Origin: Pedobacter sp. MC2016-15
GTDB lineage: Bacteria; Bacteroidota; Bacteroidia; Sphingobacteriales; Sphingobacteriaceae
Length of the DNA stretch: 64,000 nucleotides
Direction: 5' to 3'
NCBI RefSeq assembly: GCF_026239695.1
Contig: NZ_JAPIVS010000003.1
Coordinates: 186,001-250,000, forward strand
Part shown: one piece after another, positions 62,014-64,000 of the stretch
How the letters are laid out: every line of letters starts with the position of its first letter
How positions within the stretch are numbered: the stretch's first letter is position 1
The notes under the pieces: generated by a model
Told to the model about the DNA's origin: nothing
Seen by the model: only the letters and a program-made list of their open reading frames with translations
The model's database searches: none
Position numbers and translations under genes: made by a program

Positions 62014-64000
62014 ATGATTAACCCGCTCAAAAGAGTTTTGGGAATAATTTACTTATTCTCCTTTCTGATTTGTCTGCTTTGCGGCACTGATCTGAAAGCT
62101 TTGCCTGCTCCGCCACCCTTGCTGGTGCAGGGTACTGTGAGGTCTGAAGATGGGACACCTGTTCCCGGAGTAAATGTCCGCCTTAAGGGTACGACTAACG
62201 CAGTGGTGACGGATGAAAAGGGAAATTACCGGATTACCGTAGCCCAGGGTACAGGCACGCTGACTTTTACACATGTAAGTTATACCAGCAGGGAAGTACC
62301 CATCAATGGCAGAACAGTCATCAACGTTTCCCTGACGATGGTTCAGGGGGGACTAAATGAAGTTGCGATTATTGGATATGGGACCCAGGAAAAGAGAGCT
62401 GTTACGGGTTCGATCTCCAGTGTCAAGAGCGACGAAATTGCTTTATACAATGTCAATACCTTTCAATCTGCGTTGCAGGGCCGCATGCCTGGCGTAGAAA
62501 TGTATGAATCCAATGGTGTGCCGGGCTCAGCCGTAAACGTCAGAATCCGCGGACTGAACACAATTAACGGAAGTGCAGGTCCATTGTATGTAGTAGATGG
62601 TGTACCGGTATTTACCGGCGGCGGGGTAGATGGCGACGCTCCGCTGAATAACGGCTTTGATGCGGGCAGCAGTCAGACCAATGTGATGACCGATATCAAT
62701 CCCAATGATATCGAGTCTATCGATGTGCTGAAAGATGCTGCAGCCACTGCAATATATGGTGCCCGCGGAAGCGGTGGGGTAATCCTGATCACCACCAAAC
62801 GTGGAAAAGCCGGCAGAACTGCCTTTAATGTCAACTATATTACGGGTTTCAGCAGGATATCAAAGGTTAAGCAATTGCTGAATGGCCCGCAGTTGCTGGA
62901 CATCCTGGACGAAGCCTACCGCAATACATTTTATAGCACGCCCTCCAACATCAATTTGCCGCTGCCCGCGACGCCGATACCAGCGATCACTAATTTTACC
63001 AGGGGACAGGCAGACACGACAAATAATGACCCTTTTGATGTGGTGCTGCAAACAGGGATGTTCCGTGAGCTTACACTCTCTGCCTCCAACGGATCTGACA
63101 ACACCAAATATTATTTGAGTGGTACGTACCGGGACAATGTGGCGACGATAAAAGGTACAGGCATGAAGCAGTATAACTTTAAACTGAACCTGGACCACAA
63201 TATCAGTAAATACATCCGGCTCGGACTTAGCGTTACACCTTCATTCAATAAAGAAAAAAGACTGGGGTCCAGTAATACGATCAATCTTGGAGGATATGGT
63301 GCGGCACTCAGTACCAACCTGCCAATCTATCCCCTGTACAATACGGATGGCACTTATTTTAACCCCTGGACAAACCCTGTAGCTTACCAGGACCGGGATC
63401 TGTTTACAGGGGATAACAAAAGAACCCGGATTTCCGAATCGCTGTTTGTAGAGGCAGACCTGAGCAAAGACCTCAAATTAAAAAGTATTTTCCAGCGTGA
63501 AGATTTCAACCAGGTGGCGCCCACCTACATCTCAGGAATACTGAGAATCACCAATGATGTAAACATCAGTCCTTTTGCTAATGACCAGACTTCAAGGCTC
63601 CAGCACCAGAATTCATATGGGTATATCAATTCTATGGAGAATTACCTGACCTACAAAAAAGTTATTGGCAAAAAACATGCACTCGACGGGGTTTTGGGGA
63701 TGCGCTTTTCATCCAATGCTACCTACTATGAAGCCATGTACGGGGATAATGTGCCGAACTCCAACTTTATATATCCGTCGCAGGCGGCGAGGATAGACCA
63801 GAACATACAGACCGGTGTGCAGGGAGATATGAACGCCAACCTGGGTTATTTCTTACGTGCCCAATATGGCTTTAAAAGGAAGTACCTGCTGTCGCTGGTA
63901 GTGAACCGTGATGGTAACTCGAGATTTGGCGACCGCAAGAGATTCGGAACATTTCCTGCATTGTCTGCTGGATGGGTAGCTTCTGACGAGAGCTTCCTTA
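62014..64000 (+). CDS. SusC/RagA TonB-linked outer-membrane transporter (partial)
   Basis: 662 codons are visible, and the gene runs off the right end. A signal peptide is followed by a carboxypeptidase-regulatory-like domain (VQGTVRSEDGTPVPGVNVRL, TDEKGNYRITV). The TonB-box-like NEVAIIGYGTQEKRAVTGS leads into the plug, with VNVRIRGLNTINGSAGPLYV, VVDGVPV and DVLKDAAATAIYGARGSGGV, all SusC hallmarks. Barrel strands follow. It imports oligosaccharides with a SusD lipoprotein, which should lie just beyond the window. Activation by the HTCS at 50768 is expected. Confidence 0.96.
   Translation, partial: MINPLKRVLGIIYLFSFLICLLCGTDLKALPAPPPLLVQGTVRSEDGTPVPGVNVRLKGTTNAVVTDEKGNYRITVAQGTGTLTFTHVSYTSREVPINGRTVINVSLTMVQGGLNEVAIIGYGTQEKRAVTGSISSVKSDEIALYNVNTFQSALQGRMPGVEMYESNGVPGSAVNVRIRGLNTINGSAGPLYVVDGVPVFTGGGVDGDAPLNNGFDAGSSQTNVMTDINPNDIESIDVLKDAAATAIYGARGSGGVILITTKRGKAGRTAFNVNYITGFSRISKVKQLLNGPQLLDILDEAYRNTFYSTPSNINLPLPATPIPAITNFTRGQADTTNNDPFDVVLQTGMFRELTLSASNGSDNTKYYLSGTYRDNVATIKGTGMKQYNFKLNLDHNISKYIRLGLSVTPSFNKEKRLGSSNTINLGGYGAALSTNLPIYPLYNTDGTYFNPWTNPVAYQDRDLFTGDNKRTRISESLFVEADLSKDLKLKSIFQREDFNQVAPTYISGILRITNDVNISPFANDQTSRLQHQNSYGYINSMENYLTYKKVIGKKHALDGVLGMRFSSNATYYEAMYGDNVPNSNFIYPSQAARIDQNIQTGVQGDMNANLGYFLRAQYGFKRKYLLSLVVNRDGNSRFGDRKRFGTFPALSAGWVASDESFL

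Noticed and set aside
1..64000. CRISPR array, tRNA, rRNA or replication origin
   Set aside because: No regularly spaced repeats with unique spacers, cloverleaf-forming sequences or rRNA-like stretches were noticed; no search program was available.

Overview
The window comes from a Bacteroidota genome, most likely a soil or freshwater Sphingobacteriaceae-type organism (Pedobacter/Mucilaginibacter-like). This rests on the SusC/RagA TonB-linked porin, the one-protein hybrid two-component regulator (HTCS), DUF6266, Bacteroidota-type promoters (TTTG, about 20 nt, TAnnTTTG), and the near absence of Shine-Dalgarno sequences. No tRNA, rRNA or CRISPR array was seen.

Layout. (1) 26-4894, minus strand: a DUF2975 protein, a small Xre-type regulator, an ABC ATPase and an ABC-permease/M1-peptidase fusion. 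(2) 4895-30300 is an accessory island. It starts with a serine resolvase beside a dyad that could be its binding site, an AbiV-like HEPN gene and a serine hydrolase. An arsenic operon follows (arsR, DUF6428, GNAT, arsC, acr3) with two matching ArsR-operator candidates. Next are a Cys-rich copper-binding protein and a fluoride-resistance module. That module has a clear fluoride riboswitch with its own promoter, a broken PAP2::UppP chimera, an EamA transporter, an enolase paralogue and a CLC-F-type fluoride antiporter. Then comes a periplasmic sulfur-oxyanion cluster: LysR, a TsdA-like dihaem cytochrome c, a secreted DsrE protein, two orphan binding proteins, YeiH, a beta-propeller, DUF305 and a SorA/SoxC-like molybdoenzyme. 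Three direct copies of TCTCAAAAAACGAAC bracket the arsenic block and the fluoride/sulfur block. The right part of the island is decayed: a HEPN-like gene, phage portal and terminase remnants, a truncated RhuM gene, DUF6266, and a 174-bp palindromic repeat with an 11-bp tandem core.

(3) 30680-49159 is ordinary chromosomal gene content: a GT39-type glycosyltransferase, SDR/AraC and other small enzyme-regulator pairs, a MazG-like protein, a phosphate-selective porin behind a phased Pho-box-like array, a LytS/LytTR pair, a flavodoxin and cupin-CMD pair, an NrtR-like regulator, and a UvrA2-type ABC protein. (4) 49231-64000 is the edge of a polysaccharide utilisation locus: sulfatase, HTCS, two right-handed beta-helix proteins, an SGNH hydrolase, and a SusC gene that runs off the right end.

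The island's genes form a toxic-anion kit: arsenite/arsenate, fluoride, copper, and probably sulfite or thiosulfate. The fluoride genes are tied together by mechanism, because fluoride inhibits enolase, CLC-F exports fluoride, and the riboswitch senses it. The best candidate for an incompletely described system is the sulfur cluster, whose two binding proteins have no ABC permease or ATPase nearby.
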